Of a stretch of 64,000 nt of DNA, positions 47,023-59,825 are shown in pieces. Made by a program: the position numbers and the translations under genes. The notes under the pieces were generated by a model. The model saw nothing but the letters and a program-made list of their open reading frames with translations. It was not told where the DNA came from and did not search any database. This stretch comes from Eulemur rufifrons (lineage: Eukaryota; Chordata; Mammalia; Primates; Lemuridae), in the NCBI RefSeq assembly GCF_041146395.1, contig NC_090997.1, positions 37,861,501-37,925,500 on the forward strand, written 5' to 3'. Numbering within the stretch: the stretch's first letter is position 1; each line of letters opens with the position of its first letter.

Positions 47023-47479
47023 CTATTTCCATTGCTACCAGGTTATTTGGTAATAAAATAAAATTTGCTAGATTAGTTCTTGGGGTGGTAACACATACTG
47101 TTTGGCCCCAGCCAAGCCTCCATCTTTGCCATCACGCCTACTCTCTTTTTATCCCCACTGGTCTTAACACTAGTTTAACAAATGGCAGAGGGTAGTGATG
47201 TCAACCCACCGAGTCATTCTTCTACTTGATTGTGTAATGGCTTTTCTGTGCTGGAAGCTCTCTGATGGCTAACGCCACTATAAATCTTCACACTTTGTGC
47301 TCACTTTCATAGTTTCATATTCTTGACAATATGAAACTTGTGTCTCCAAGCTTCCTTATCCTTGAATTTCAAATATTGTTCCTTCTAGACCTCTGACTAA
47401 TCAGTCAAGCCATCGGCCACAGTCCAAGATTCTACCATATCATTTCTTTGGGATTTAGCATGTTAATAATATTCATAAA

Positions 47480-47690
47480 TCCTTTGACACTACTCCCATT
47501 GATAAGTGAATTTAATGTATTCTGCTCTTGAGTTTGAGCTAATCTGAGCCTATTTTGACTAACAGCATATGAAGAAGTAAATGCTACTCCAATTCTAGCT
47601 GGTAGTTTCTGGCTCAGTCATTTGGAACTCTGAGCTGCCATGTAAGAATTCCAAACCCCCTGGAGGACAGGCCACAGTGATGCCCCTCTC
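47480..47690 (+). mobile_element. MLT1-type LTR fragment
   Basis: 'TTTGAGCTAATCTGAGCCTATTTTGACTAACAGCATATG', 'TAGCTGGTAGTTTCTGGCTCAG' and 'GAACTCTGAGCTGCCATGTAAGAATTCC' parallel the 5' and middle part of the MLT1-like LTR at 17790-18291. It is inserted in or next to the antisense ERVL-like remnant. Confidence 0.55.
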
Positions 47691-48990
47691 AAAAGTGCAT
47701 TGCTTTGGTAAATGGAGTGTTTCTGTAGGCTTTCTCATGAAACATAACCACTTGGAAGGATTTCTGGTCTTATGTATAATAGTACATACACTCTAGCATG
47801 CCTACTTCTCTGAGTCTTTTGATTCCTTCTTCCAACATTTATCACTGCAGTTATGGCCTTTATACTTCACCTAATCTAGGCCATTGCTTTCCCAAAACTC
47901 CCAAGGATCTTTCTAGCAGTAAGCTAATATCATATGCCAGGAACCTTGGCAAGGCATTAAAATCTTATATCATGGAAGAATGCTCCCATAGTGATAAACT
48001 TTCTCTTACCCATTCTTCTGTCTCATCCTTCTTGATCCAGAATCTGCAACTTTCTTTTCTGTATGTACTCTCCTGGCTCCTGCCAGCACGTGTTAGTTAG
48101 GTCCTGTATTCCTTTATGTATCGGCCCTTTTTCTCATGTAGTCTCAGCACTTCCTCAGCCAACTTTTGTATTGATTTGACTTTAATTATTAGTCTTGTAG
48201 CTGAGAAAGGAAGTGTGGTTAGATCCTGAGAGGATAATGTGCTTTCTAAAAAGGCAGAAGCCCCTGCATTATTTTTAAGAAAGGGGTGAACACTAGCTTT
48301 TAACAGGAAAAGTGGGCCAATTTTGTAGGCTAAAAGGTGCAGCAGGGTAATTCCAGGAATTACTAGTGCATCAATCCAGATGTCTTTATCCTATGACAAA
48401 ATTCCACCTTTTCCCAATTCAGGGCCTTGGCTTTGGAGTCTATACCAGATAGAGTTGACAATATAAACTTATACGGATTTACCTTAATTTTATAAATAAG
48501 TTTTAGGCCTGATCACACTATATTTTTTCCTTGGGCTCCAGAAGATAAGCTATGCTGCCAAATTGGTCCTCTGCCTTTCACACTTAGCCTTAAATTGGTA
48601 ATTAATCACTCTCTGCCTTTCATTGTCTTTCTCTAAAGCGTCTATTGGCCCTTGCAATTGCCATTCAGTTCCGTATTTTATATTAATAGTTACTATTTCC
48701 CTTTTACTTCTCAAATATAAAATATGCCCCCACCAATGGACTTCTTTTCCCTGGTACCCTTTTCAGTTCACCACTAAACTGAAAGTTTTAGTAATTGAAT
48801 CATAGCACGTGTCAGGGGCTGACAGTGCCCCACCACTCTAAAGAGGTCCTCATTGCTGACTGATCCAATTTCCAGATCATATTCTAGAATCTGCTTCCTT
48901 CAACCTCTTCTGGTTCTAACTGTTGCAGGTCAGTTTTCCTGGAAACAGATTCCGAGATGGAGATTTGCATGCAGGAAGTTTATCCAGAAT

Positions 48991-50142
48991 TACTCTCAAA
49001 CTTGTGGTAGAAGTAATATTATTACTTAAAACAGTATATAGAGCTCATAACATGTCATATAATGTGAATGTTGCTCAGGTCATTTGGTAATTCAAACAGC
49101 TAATTTAGTCAAGAAGTTTTCTGGTTAAGATGATTAGGGGGCTGGAGCATTTTTCATGATAAAAATCTGTTTATATTTCAAGTAATATAAACATGCATAT
49201 GTCTTTACTCAATGCAAATATTGTCTAATTCCATAAAGTTCTATATCCACATAGGAGTCTAGATCACTTTGGGGCTGTGGAAAACACAAAAGCTTTTTGC
49301 TTGAGAAAGACATCAACTTGGTTTCCACCAAACATTAAAGATATATATAATAGTAAAGTGTATCCATATGTCTAGTGTACTATTTTGCACCTCATGTATA
49401 CAAATAAACACATGTAACCTGAATGTCTACATGTGATTTTCAATAGCTCATAAAAAGTGGGAAGGAAAATACTCTATTTAATTCTTTCTCATTGGTATGG
49501 ACAGGAAGCATTTTGCTCCCAAGGAATAATGGTCTTTTTTTCCTAGTGACTCTGGCACTACAGTATCTAGTCCAATTAAAAAGCAGTTCTTTTCCTCTTA
49601 GTTTAAGAAGTCACCACCCACACTTTACTGTGGTGCTCAGCTCATAGTTATTAATAGCTCTCTTGACATCCTATTAAATTGGAGAGGTTTTCAGACACAG
49701 ATTAAACAGCATGTATGAATTTATATTATTTGAAATATATATGTCCACATAAACTATTTCTATTATCTTTATTTTGTTAGCACAATGAATTATATGGATT
49801 ATTATTACCAGGTCCTCAGAAAGGTTTATTTTTCACAAAGAAAGTAGCCAGATAAAAAAAAAAAGTCAAAAGCAAAATTACAAAAAAAAAAGTCTCTAAT
49901 AAAATAACATGCTTTCCCCAAGTATTATGAAGCAAATCAGTCATCAGCTATTTTCTAACAACATATATTATCTGTAAATGAATAAATAAATATTTCCTTA
50001 ATTTTATAAGATAGGCTTTTTCCTTCCAGATTCAGATAAAGTGAATTAATTAAAAATAGATGATCTTATTTAAAGAATCTGTCTAAAACTGAACACCAAG
50101 ATATTGGAAACTATTTTTAGCAGGAAGAAATAGAAGGCTGTA
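48991..50142. other. Unassigned AT-rich sequence
   Basis: No gene or family recognised. Two short A-runs at about 49855-49895. Confidence 0.4.
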
Positions 50143-50402
50143 TTTTTTTTTATTCTTATTTCAGCATATTGTGGGGGTACAAAAGTTTAGGTTACGTATA
50201 TTGCCCTTGCCCCCCCCACCCCCCTGAGTCAGAGCTTCAAACATGTCCATACCCTAGACAGTGCACATTATGTATGTATACACCCATCCCCTCCCCTATC
50301 CATATCTGCCCGACACCTGATCAATGTTATTCCTAAATGTGCTCTTAGGTGATGATCAGTGAAACCAATTTGATGGTGAGTACATGTGGTGCTTATTTTT
50401 CC
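50143..50402 (-). mobile_element. L1 3'UTR, lemur-type, antisense, strongly 5'-truncated
   Basis: It starts with a T-run (poly-A on the minus strand), then 'TTATTTCAGCATATTGTGGGGGTACAAAAG', a C-run at 50210-50223 (polypurine on the minus strand) and 'CCTGATCAATGTTATTCC'. It ends at about 50402 near 'GGTGAGTACATGTGGTGC'. Only 3'UTR and a few ORF2 codons remain. Confidence 0.88.
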
Positions 50403-50534
50403 AGTTGTAAGCAGAACTTGTAAAATAAATTGATGAGACTTCCAGTCAAAATGCCATTGGAATTTTATCCTTGGGCTATTTCCTGATGTCCCAGCACCAA
50501 TCACTTAATAGTATCCATATTTAGAAAGGGATTT

Positions 50535-51830
50535 TTAAAAATTTACACTATTGTAGTATAATTACATACAATGAAAAGCACATATTTTAAGTGTAGAGTT
50601 TGATGAATTTTGACAAATACAGGTACACATACACACACACATCAATGTGACAATAAGTTATAAGATTTTTTGTCACCACCAAAAATATTGCTTCATGTCA
50701 ATTATCAGTCAACCGCCAAGCCCCATTCTTGGCCCCAGCAATTGCTGATCTGCTTACTCTCTATCATTACAGATCCGAATGATCTTTCCTATACTTTCAC
50801 ATAAATGAGTCTGCATTATATGTATCCATCTGTTATCTGGCTTGTTTAAATAAATATAATATTTTTTAAAATAAACATTTTATTTTACAATAATTTTAGA
50901 TTCATATGAAAGTTGCACAGAGAATTCCCACACACCCCATAGCCAATTTCCCCGATTATTAAAATCTTATATTAGTATGGTACATTTGTCACTATTGGTA
51001 CATTATTATTAATTAAAGTCCAAATTTTATGCAAATGTCCTTAATTTTTACCTCATCATCTTTTTTCTATGCCAGAATCCCACCCAGAAATAGCACATTT
51101 AGTTATCATATCTCCTTAGGCTACTCTTGATTGTGTTAGTTTCTCAGATTTCCCTTGGTTTTGATCACCTTGACAGATTTGAAGAGTACTGCACAGATGT
51201 TTTGTAGAATTTTCCTCAGTTGGGATTTGTCTGATGCTTTTTCCTCATGATTAGACCGTGGTTATGGATTTTGGAGGGAAGATCACTGAGGTAAAGTGCC
51301 ATTTCCATCACTGCAGATGAAAGGTACATGCTACAAACCTGACTTTCACTGTTGATGTTAACCTTTATCACTTGCTGAAGTCGTGACTGTCAGGTTTCTG
51401 CAACATAAAGTTACTTTTTGCTCACACAGTCCAAGCTGTACTCTATGGAAGAAAGTCACTATATGATGGGCACATTAAAAGAGTGGGGAAATTGTGCTCC
51501 AGCTCCCTAAGTGTGGAGTATACATACACATTTTTTAGAATTATTCTGCATGGGAGATTTATCTATTCTCCCTATTTATTTGTTTACTTAATCATTTATT
51601 TATATAATTATGGACTCATGGACATTTATTTTATAGACTTGAATCACAATACAACGCTATATTATTCATTTTGTTTCTCAAACTGTTCCAGGTTTGGCTA
51701 TTTGGTGCCCTTTCAGTTGGCTTCTTTGTCTTTTTGATATACTCTCATCATAATGGTGTTTTTGTTTGTTTGCTTAGGGTTTTCTAGCCCTTTATTACTT
51801 TCTAGCAATACAAGTTGCTTCAAGTTTATC
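50535..51830 (-). mobile_element. Old L1M(E-like) 3'UTR, antisense
   Basis: The words are in the antisense order of an old L1 3'UTR: 'ATGAAAGTTGCACAGAGAATTCCCACACACCCC', 'CAGAATCCCACCCAGAAATAGCACATTTAGTTATCATATCTCC', 'GATTTGAAGAGTACTGCACAG', 'TTTGTCTGATGCTTTTTCCTCATGATTAGACC', 'GTCAGGTTTCTGCAACATAAAGTTAC'. A short (AC)n lies at 50622-50641. Confidence 0.75.
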
Positions 51831-52544
51831 TTATATATTCTCTGCTGAAGCCCTGAATCAGCCATTTCACCAATAAGTGTTGATTCCTGCTACTGGAGAT
51901 TTGTATTAGAAATCAAGAACTGGACATGCTTGTTGCTATTGAGTTATCATCCTATCATTACTTCTAAGCCTTTTGAGCTGGCAGAGTAAAGACATATATA
52001 TACACACATATATGTTTATAGTAACCTATGTACACACATCTATAAATATTAATATTTCTATAGGTATCCATATATATACACATTATGTATGAGTTCATAA
52101 TGATGTCTCCAACTCTAATCCATTAACACAAGAACCATTCTAGCTTTCTCCTCTTATTTATTCTCAACCTTTCATTGGTCAGAAACTTGACTCCCACCGT
52201 CTGCTGTCCCTTAACTTAATTGATCAACCCCAGTATACATATATACTGTAGGCATATCTAAGGGTTTCAGAATTGTTAACCTGTATGCTTGTGGAAAATA
52301 TCTTTCTCAACTAAAGTGCTATGTACATTTCCTTCAGCCTTTAGTTTTATAGTCTCCACTGATTTCGAAAGTTACCTTGAAGCCAAGCACTTTTTTCTCT
52401 TTATCCCCTTCAGTGAGGTTATTTCAGACATTTGCAATACAGTTACCTTTTTTTTTGTCATTGCGGTTTTCTTGGAATTCCTGGACCTCCTAAACATTTT
52501 TTTGGTTTTCACTTGTATACGTTAAGAATCACTGTTTGTGCTAT
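51831..52544. other. Unassigned, with an AT-rich ATATAC tract
   Basis: An (ATATAC)-like low-complexity stretch lies at about 51995-52085. It could still belong to the flanking L1M but is too diverged to say. Confidence 0.45.
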
Positions 52545-53350
52545 AGGGTTCTATGTATTTGACAAATACATAATGTCAATATGGTAGTGTATAGAATTGT
52601 TTAACTGCTCTAAAAAGTCCCTTGTGGCTCATCTATTTAACACTTCTCCAAACCCTTGGCAATGCTGACCTATTTCTATCTCTATAGTTTTGCCTTTCCC
52701 AAGATGTCATGCAAATGAAACCATGCATCATGTAGCTATCTCAGACAGACTTCTTTCATTTGGAAATATACGTTTAAGATTCATCCATGCCTTATCATGA
52801 CCTGATAGCTCATGCCTTTTTATTACTGAAATATATTCTAAGTGTGGACATACTACAGTGTATTTTTGCATTTACCTATTGAAAAACACCTTGGTTGCTT
52901 CCAGTTTTAAGCAATTATGAAAAAAGCTGTAGGTGTTTTGTATACATAAGTTTTCAAATCATTTGGATAAGTACATAGGAGAGCAGTTGCTGGACCATAT
53001 GGTAATATAATGTTTAACTTGTAAGAATCTGCCTGTCTTTCAAAATGACTACAGTACTTTGCCTACCCACCAAAAATGCATGTGCATTTCTGCTGCTCCA
53101 TGTCTTCACTAGCAATGGGCATTGTCAGTTTTCTGGGTTTTATACACTTTAAAATAGAAGTACCTTATTGTTGTTTAATTTGCATTTCTCTGTAACAAAT
53201 GATTTTGAACGTCTCCTCATATGTGTGTTTGCTATTAGTATATCTTCTTTAGTGAGATCTCTATTCAGATCTTTGTCCATCTTTAATTGGATTGTTATTA
53301 AATTTTAAAAGTTTCTTATATATTTTAGTTCCTTGTATGATCTGAGTCAC
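52545..53350 (-). mobile_element. Old L1M ORF2 3' part, antisense
   Basis: 'CCTTTCCCAAGATGTCATGCAAATG', 'GATTCATCCATGCCTTATCATG', 'GCAGTTGCTGGACCATATGG', 'CTTTGCCTACCCACCAAAAATGCATG' and 'AATTTGCATTTCTCTGTAACAAATGATTTTGAAC' are antisense L1 in order. It probably belongs with 50535-51830. Confidence 0.8.
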
Positions 53351-55439
53351 TGGTATAGGATGAAGCTGCACTAACTGGGACTGGAAAAATCTAGGGAAGG
53401 AGAAGGTTTTTTTGCAAATTAAGAGTTAAGAGTTTTATGTATATTAAATTGGTGATCTTATTAGATATCTAGAGAAATAGTTAAGTAGACTGTCAAATAA
53501 GGATGTCAACCATTTCTCTGATACATGAATTGCAAATACGTCCTCAGGTTACTATTTGTCTTTTAAGTTTGATTTTGATTGTGTAGTGAAAATTTATATT
53601 TATATATTACGTGGGGAAATGAAAACGTATGTTCTATATATCTATCTATTTCTTCTAATTGGCATTTCAAAAATAAGAGATTCTCAATGTTATATACCCA
53701 TAACAATTAAAAATAAAATATTTAAAATGAAAAAAGTAAGACATTCTCTCATGCTTTAAAACTTCATAGTAGAAAAATTTTAAATGCCATTTAACAAATT
53801 TCCTTGCAATCATTATGTTTTCTAACTAGTTTTGTTAGAAGTATGTTTTAAATACTTATGCTCTATATATTCATATATAAAAGTGAAGTTCAAGAACAGT
53901 CTGAGAGGACACTATTGTCCTTACTCCAATCACCATCTGAGTACAGGAACCCTCAATCCCCTATTTAAATGAATTTCCAATTACCTAAAATAAAGGCAAA
54001 AACAATCTCACTTGTTGAATGGCATGACTTGTTGAATAATTTTTGGGATGAACTTAAATATTTCAGAAGTATAGAAAAATAAAATAAAATAATATATTCA
54101 TATTTAGGTAACTATATTAGACATTTTTTGAGATTATTTATTTTATAAGCATTTATTTTTCATGTAAAATATGTCTGATCCCATGCTAAGCTGAGGTCCT
54201 TTTACAATTGCTATTTCAGGTATAATAATCATTGATACATATACAAGGTGTTTGAAGGGATGTGAAATGCATTGTTATCTATTCTTTCCTTTATAAATGC
54301 ACTACTCGGTCTACTAGTGTATCACTTAACTTAAAGTCACATTTTTCAGAATATTGTATTCATAATAAAATAGTATATTAAATGTACAATTTGTGGGAAA
54401 TAAGTTGAACTAGCCCTAAATGATCTGAATTTATTATAAGATGAAAACTGAACTGATCCCTCACCAGCAGTTGCCCTTTAATCGGTGACAATCTTGACAT
54501 CACTGGCTCAGCACTTACATGGAAGGGAATAAGGGCCAAAAATGCAAAAATGTTTGTACCTTTTGAGAAATCACAATATATCTATTACAAGAAAAAAGGA
54601 AAGGTATTAAACTTGGATTTTTCCACAAGAAGCTCAGAGAGTGAACTGATCTCACAGTTCTAAATGCCATTTTAAAAAATACTGAAAAGAAGAGAAAATC
54701 ACAAATATGATTTCTCCCTAAAGAGCTTCATCCACTTTACAAATACAGAACACAGACATCCCACGTATTTTACACGTGCATATAACTGTCAAGTCTGCAC
54801 TGGCTGAGTTCACACAGTGAATCTCACCACTTTGGTCCTTTTAATTGGAACGATGGTTGGTTTCCCCTGTAGAGGAGACAGCTTAATAATTGATTGAAAT
54901 AATATTAATTAAAGGGAAATAATTATATTGCTTATTACAAATGATCAAATAAACTTTTTATACTATCAATGTTTTCTAGATAAATACATTAAAGCTCAAT
55001 TTTTTTAAATGATTTGCAATAGGTGAAACTGCAAAAAATATTAAGACACTCATGATCCAGTCATGGTAAATGATGGCTGGGAAGACTGGTAAAATGCTCA
55101 GGATTGGATGCTAATTAAAAACACTATTTTCACTTCGACCTCAACTATTTAAAATTACATATCATTAGCAACAACAATAACAAAACCCTAAAAATGCTGA
55201 GTGGTTGCTGCTAGAAACAGAGATTATGGATGATTTGCACTTTCTCTTTATGTTTTTGTGAGTTTTTCAGGGTTTCTACAGTCAGCCAGTAATGTTTTTA
55301 TAATCAGTGAAATACATAAATTTATTATTTTAATAGCTTTATCTATTAAATTAAATCTCTTTCTCATGCATTATGCTGGTGCTAATAATTATGTTCTAAA
55401 AGAGAGACTCTATCTGTGAAGGTCCTGACAACCATGGAC
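53351..55439. other. Unassigned AT-rich sequence
   Basis: No repeat or gene recognised. It includes several short AT-rich open frames without domains. Confidence 0.4.
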
Positions 55440-55720
55440 AAGCCTTGCTAATGATTTATAAATAACCCCAGGAAATTAGCTCTATCTTATAAACAGCACA
55501 GCATTGTGTTTGCTTTAAATTATAATAGCAAATTTGGCACGGGACTTAATAGACTATTTTAATTAATGCTGTTTTTTATTCCAACAATATTTTCTGCTTC
55601 AGTTAAATTCAGAGCAGCTGCTGTGTTCAAAAACTGAAGAGGGAGCCAGATGTGAAGTTTTTTGGCCATAAAGAAGATTTTTGCTTCTTCTGCAGTTGTA
55701 TGAATGAACGTCCTCATTCC
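55440..55720. promoter_or_regulatory. Repeat-free island, candidate conserved noncoding element
   Basis: A non-repetitive stretch with AT-core motifs (TTTAATTAATGC at about 55558-55569, TAAATTATAATAG) next to CAGCTG (55616-55621) and 'GGCACGGGACTTAATAG'. The lack of repeat signatures in a repeat-dense window is the only sequence evidence. The function is inference. Confidence 0.22.
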
Positions 55721-55879
55721 TCACCTGGGAACAAAACATTGGATCTGCTGTTATTCTAATACTGCAAATCATAATGATGAAAGTTGTTTCTTTAGGTGCA
55801 AAGGCCTAGTTAAGCTATGTTGGAAGAGAAAACAATCCTGACAAAAATATAGCCACATGAAGGATAGCTAAAGGACTGC

Positions 55880-56000
55880 ATAAAGGACTGCACCAGCCTT
55901 TGAATTGGAACTATCACAAGTTTAATCTCATTCATTTCGTGCACAGCGTTGAGCATGGCACATAGTAAGATCTCACTAAATGTGTGTTGAATAAATATCA
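55880..56000 (+). repeat. L2 or MIR3-type 3' end
   Basis: 'GCACAGCGTTGAGCATGGCACATAGTAAGATCTCACTAAATGTGTGTTGAATAAAT' matches the shared L2/MIR 3' end ('gcctggcacatagtaggcgctcaataaatatttgttgaatg'). Confidence 0.7.
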
Positions 56001-56164
56001 AGTGTGACTATGAAGTTATAAGGCAGGTCCCATAGGTTGCCATAATATTTCATAGTCATGATTTGTATATTATTTTACAATTGGTGCAATGGGGATCTTC
56101 TACAAAAGGCCGGTGATGTGTTTGTTTTCTGACTTTAATACCATAGATTTTTGCAGTATTAAAA

Positions 56165-56360
56165 ATGGATTTGGGCGTCAGACACAATGGATTCAGTCCT
56201 TCCTCTTGTACTGTTAGCCTATGTCCATGAGCAAATAACCGAACTTCTATAAGCTTCAGTGTCTTCCTTTGTAAAATGAGAAAAATAAAACCTAATGCAG
56301 AGTTCTGATGATAATTAAATAAAATAATGTGGGTAGAGCAGGGCTTGATGGGTAATAACT
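56165..56360 (+). repeat. MIR SINE
   Basis: 'CATGAGCAAATAACCGAACTTCTATAAGCTTCAGTGTCTTCCTTTGTAAAATGAGAAAAATAAAACC... GATAATTAAATAAAATAATGTGGGTAGAGC' is MIR core and 3' half in sense. Confidence 0.75.
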
Positions 56361-56414
56361 ATTATTATTCTTGAATTTATTCTATGCTGTTGAGAGTTAA
56401 TGTCTTAAGCAGAA

Positions 56415-56645
56415 TTAAAGTATAATGGTTAAGTGTTGAGAGTCTTAGTTGCAAGTCCCATCTCCATCTCTTACTGGTTGTGTGATCTAGTCAAGTTACT
56501 GACCTTCCTTAAGGCTCATTGTCTGCATCAATAAAATGATGATAAAAGAGTCTATCTCATAAAGTTTTTCTGAAGACTTAATTACAGAATGCATATAAGT
56601 AGTGGACTGCCAAGCTTAGTAAGTGCTGAGTAATATCACTTAGCG
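56415..56645 (+). repeat. MIR SINE, nearly full length
   Basis: 'AAAGTATAATGGTTAAGTGTTGAGAGTC', 'AAGTCCCATCTCCATCTCTTACTGGTTGTGTGATCTAGTCAAGTTACTGACC', 'TGATAAAAGAGTCTATCTCATAAAG' and 'TAGTAAGTGCTGAGTAATAT' cover MIR from the tRNA-like head to the tail. Confidence 0.85.
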
Positions 56646-57544
56646 TGGACCTCTTACTGGCAAGACCCAGTTAAGGGCTACATTAATCCTGCCTCTGCCT
56701 TCCAAATGTCCAGGCTTTCTAAAACCCTCACTCAGCAAGGATCCTTGTATGAGCATCTGGGGAGGGAAGGGTCATCTTCACCTATCTGTCTTGGCTTCAG
56801 CATAGAGTTAATCAATGTCTTCTCTTCACCCTATTGCTGATGTCCTCAATCAGCTCATCAAAGAGCATTTGATCCACTATACACATCCTGTACACAGTTA
56901 TTCAGTGTTATTTGTCCCTATAAGTTATCTTTTGCCTCCATGGGGATAGAGACAAAAGAGAAAAACTAAAAGTACAAGAACTCTCATAAAGTATTACTGG
57001 TTATTATTCCTGGCCTCTATAAATAAATAGAGAGTTTCATTCCCCAAGTGCCTTTTCCAACTGCCTTGTAAACTGGACATAGGAACATCTCTAGACCCCA
57101 GTCCATCACACATTTCCCTTCAGTCCTATCCCCTCTATCTACATGGATCCCACTCCACGCCCAACACTACAACCCTCAGCATCACAACCACACTGCAACC
57201 ACGCTTCTCTATAATATTCAGAACCTATAGGATATATTTATGGCTCATTGATGTCTCCAGTGTGTAATCTCTCTCGTATCTGCTCCTAGTATTTATAAAA
57301 TGTTAGTATATGTAATTTCCTTTCACTATATGTGCACCCTGAGTAATTGAACAGAGCCTAAAACTCTAAAGTATCAAAGGGATAAATGTAAAGTTGGTTT
57401 TCTTATAAAATTATGTTTTTCTTTAAAAAGAATTTATAATAATTAATATAACTTTATTATATATATACATATATAATATATAAGGATGCTCTAAAATGAT
57501 GTAATCCACTGCAACAAGTCTAATGAATAGTGTGTGGTCACACT
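56646..57544. other. Unassigned sequence with a TA-rich patch
   Basis: A TATA-rich run lies at about 57455-57482. No gene or family recognised. Confidence 0.4.
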
Positions 57545-59610
57545 GGACTGAGTCACAGCTTCACTGATTTCTTTTGTCAGAGTTTTGTAGTTTTCTGCAT
57601 ATAGATCCTGGGCACATTTTGTTGGATTGTATACCTAATTATTTTATTTATTTTTGGTGGTAATATAAATGGTATTGTGTTTTAATTTAAAACTCCAATT
57701 GTTCATTGCTAGTATATAGCGAATAAATTGACTTTTGTGTATCAATCTTGTATCTTGCAACCTTTCTGTAATTGCTTGTTAGTTCCAAGATTTTTGTTGT
57801 TGATTCTTTCTGATTTTCTACATAGGCAATCATTTGTGAAATTGAGCAAGTTCCCCTCTATTCCTAGAGTACTGAAAGACTTTATCTTACATATGTGTTG
57901 GATTTTAGAAAATGTTTTGTCAATCGATACGATCATTGATTTGTCTTCTTTCGCTTTTGATGAGGTGGATTACACTCATTGATTTCTGAATGCTGACTAG
58001 CCTTGCATACTCAAAATAAATCTCACTTGGTTGTGGCATATAATTTTTTCTATACATTTTTGATTCAATTAGCTAATATTTTGTTGATGATTTTTGCATT
58101 TATATTTAGGAGAGATATTGGTCTGTAGTTTTCCTTCCTTGTAATGCTTTTACCTAGGTTTTATTTTCCTGTTAACCAAAGGCAATCCCTAGCTTTAGTG
58201 TTAGGGCAATGCCTACCTCACAGAGTGAGTTAGCAAGTAGTCCCTGTTTCTACTTTTGGAAAAGATTTTGTAAAATTGGTATTATTTCTTCCATAAATGT
58301 TGAATAGAATTTATCAGTTAAATCATATGGGCCTGATATGTTCTATTTAAGGAGGTTTGTAATTATTGATTCAATTTTCTTAACGGATATAGACAAATTC
58401 AGATTATCTGTCTCTCCTCAGTGAGTTTTGGTAGTTTATGTCTTTTAAGAAATTGGCCATTTCATCTACAACTTCAAATTTGTGGACATAGAGTTGTCTA
58501 TAATATTTTATTATTATCCTTTTAATGTCCACAGAATCAGTACTGATGACTGTTTTCATTTCTGATATGGTCAATTTTTATCTTCTGTCTTTATCTTTTG
58601 TTAGCCTGATAGAGATTTATCAATTTTACTGGTCTTTTCAAAGAATCAGCTTTTAAAATTTTTTTTCTTTATTGATTTTCTGTTTCAATTTCATTTGTTA
58701 CTGCTCCAATATCTATTATTTCTATTTCTCTTCTGGATTTAGGTTTAAATGCTATTTTTGGGGCCCAGTTTCCTAAGGTGGAAATTTAGATTATTGATTT
58801 AAGATCTTTCTTCTTTTATAATACATTTAGTGCTATATATCTTACTCTGACCATTGCTTTCACTGTATTCCACAAATTTTGATAGGCTATATTTTTATTT
58901 TCACTTATTTAGTTCAAAATATTTTAAAATTTCTCTGGAAATTTCTTCTTTGACTCATGTTACTTAGAAGTATGGTCTCTAATCTCCAAATATTGGGATT
59001 TTCCAGGTAGGTCTTTCTGTTATTGATTTCTAGTTTAATTGCATCATGCTGTATGTATACCTTATATAATGTCTATTCTTTTAAATTTGTTAAGGTGTGT
59101 TTTAGGGCACAAAATATAGTCAATATTGTTGAACATTTTATAAGAACTTGAGAAGAACATGTATTCTGTTGTTGTTAGATGAAACATCCTATACATGAAA
59201 AGTAGATCCAATTGATTGATGATGCTGTTCAGTTAAGCAGTGTCCTTAGTGATCTTATGCCCACTGTATCTGTCAATTATTGAAAAAGAGGTATTGAAGT
59301 CTCCAGATACAACAATGTATTCATCTATTTCTCCTTGCAGTTCTACCATTTTTTCTTATATTTTGACACTCTGTCCTATGTAAAAACATGATAAATGTTG
59401 TTATGACTTCTTGGAGAATTCATCTTTTTTTATCATTGAATCCCACTCTTTATCACTGATAATTTTCCTTGATATGAAATCTGCTCTTTCTGAAATTGAT
59501 ATAGCTACTTGATCTTTCTTTTCGTTAGTGTTAGCATGATCTATATTTCTCTATCCCTTTACTTTAACCTATCCGTGCCTTTATATTTAAAGTCATGTTA
59601 TAGTTCTAGT
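57545..59610 (-). mobile_element. L1M, antisense, ORF2 RT and N-terminal part
   Basis: Antisense order: 'TTGTCAGAGTTTTGTAGTTTTCTGC', 'TTGTTGATTCTTTCTGATTTTCTACATAGGC', 'TTATCAGTTAAATCATATGGGCCTG', 'GAATCAGCTTTTAAAATTTT', 'TCTAATCTCCAAATATTGGGATTTTCC', 'GAGAAGAACATGTATTCTGTTG', 'ATTGAAGTCTCCAGATACAACAATG'. Both ORF2 RT and upstream regions are present, with all frames broken. Confidence 0.88.
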
Positions 59611-59825
59611 CCAAAAACTGGTAGGCTTGAGACCCAGCAAGAGACAATGTTTCAGACTGTAATCAATGGTAAGAAAAAACTGATATTCCAGTTTGAAGAA
59701 AGTTAGGCAGAGGAATTCTCTCTTACTCAGCCTTTTTGTTCTATTCAGGCCATCAACTGATTATATGAGGCCCACCCACATTAGGGAGGGCAGTCTGCTT
59801 TATTCAGTCTGCTAATTAAAAGGTT

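Larger units (their letters stand above)
46090..48990 (-). mobile_element. ERVL-like endogenous retrovirus internal remnant (LTR end, gag, pol)
   Basis: Reading on the minus strand from 48990: an LTR 3' end-like piece (complement of 'CTGTTGCAGGTC... GAGATGGAGATTTGCATGCAGGAAGTTTAT'), then about 1.2 kb with gag-like character (a short 'EEGIKRLREVGMLE'-type word near 47800). After an MLT1 fragment, pol-like sequence follows, with an integrase-type 'WQVAYIGHLP' near 46960-46990 broken by a frameshift. Many stops and frameshifts make all frames dead. Assignment to ERVL/MaLR is by pattern and moderate. Confidence 0.6.

Noticed and set aside
47798..48100. 100-codon plus open frame
   Set aside because: It is antisense to the ERVL-like gag remnant and has no domain.
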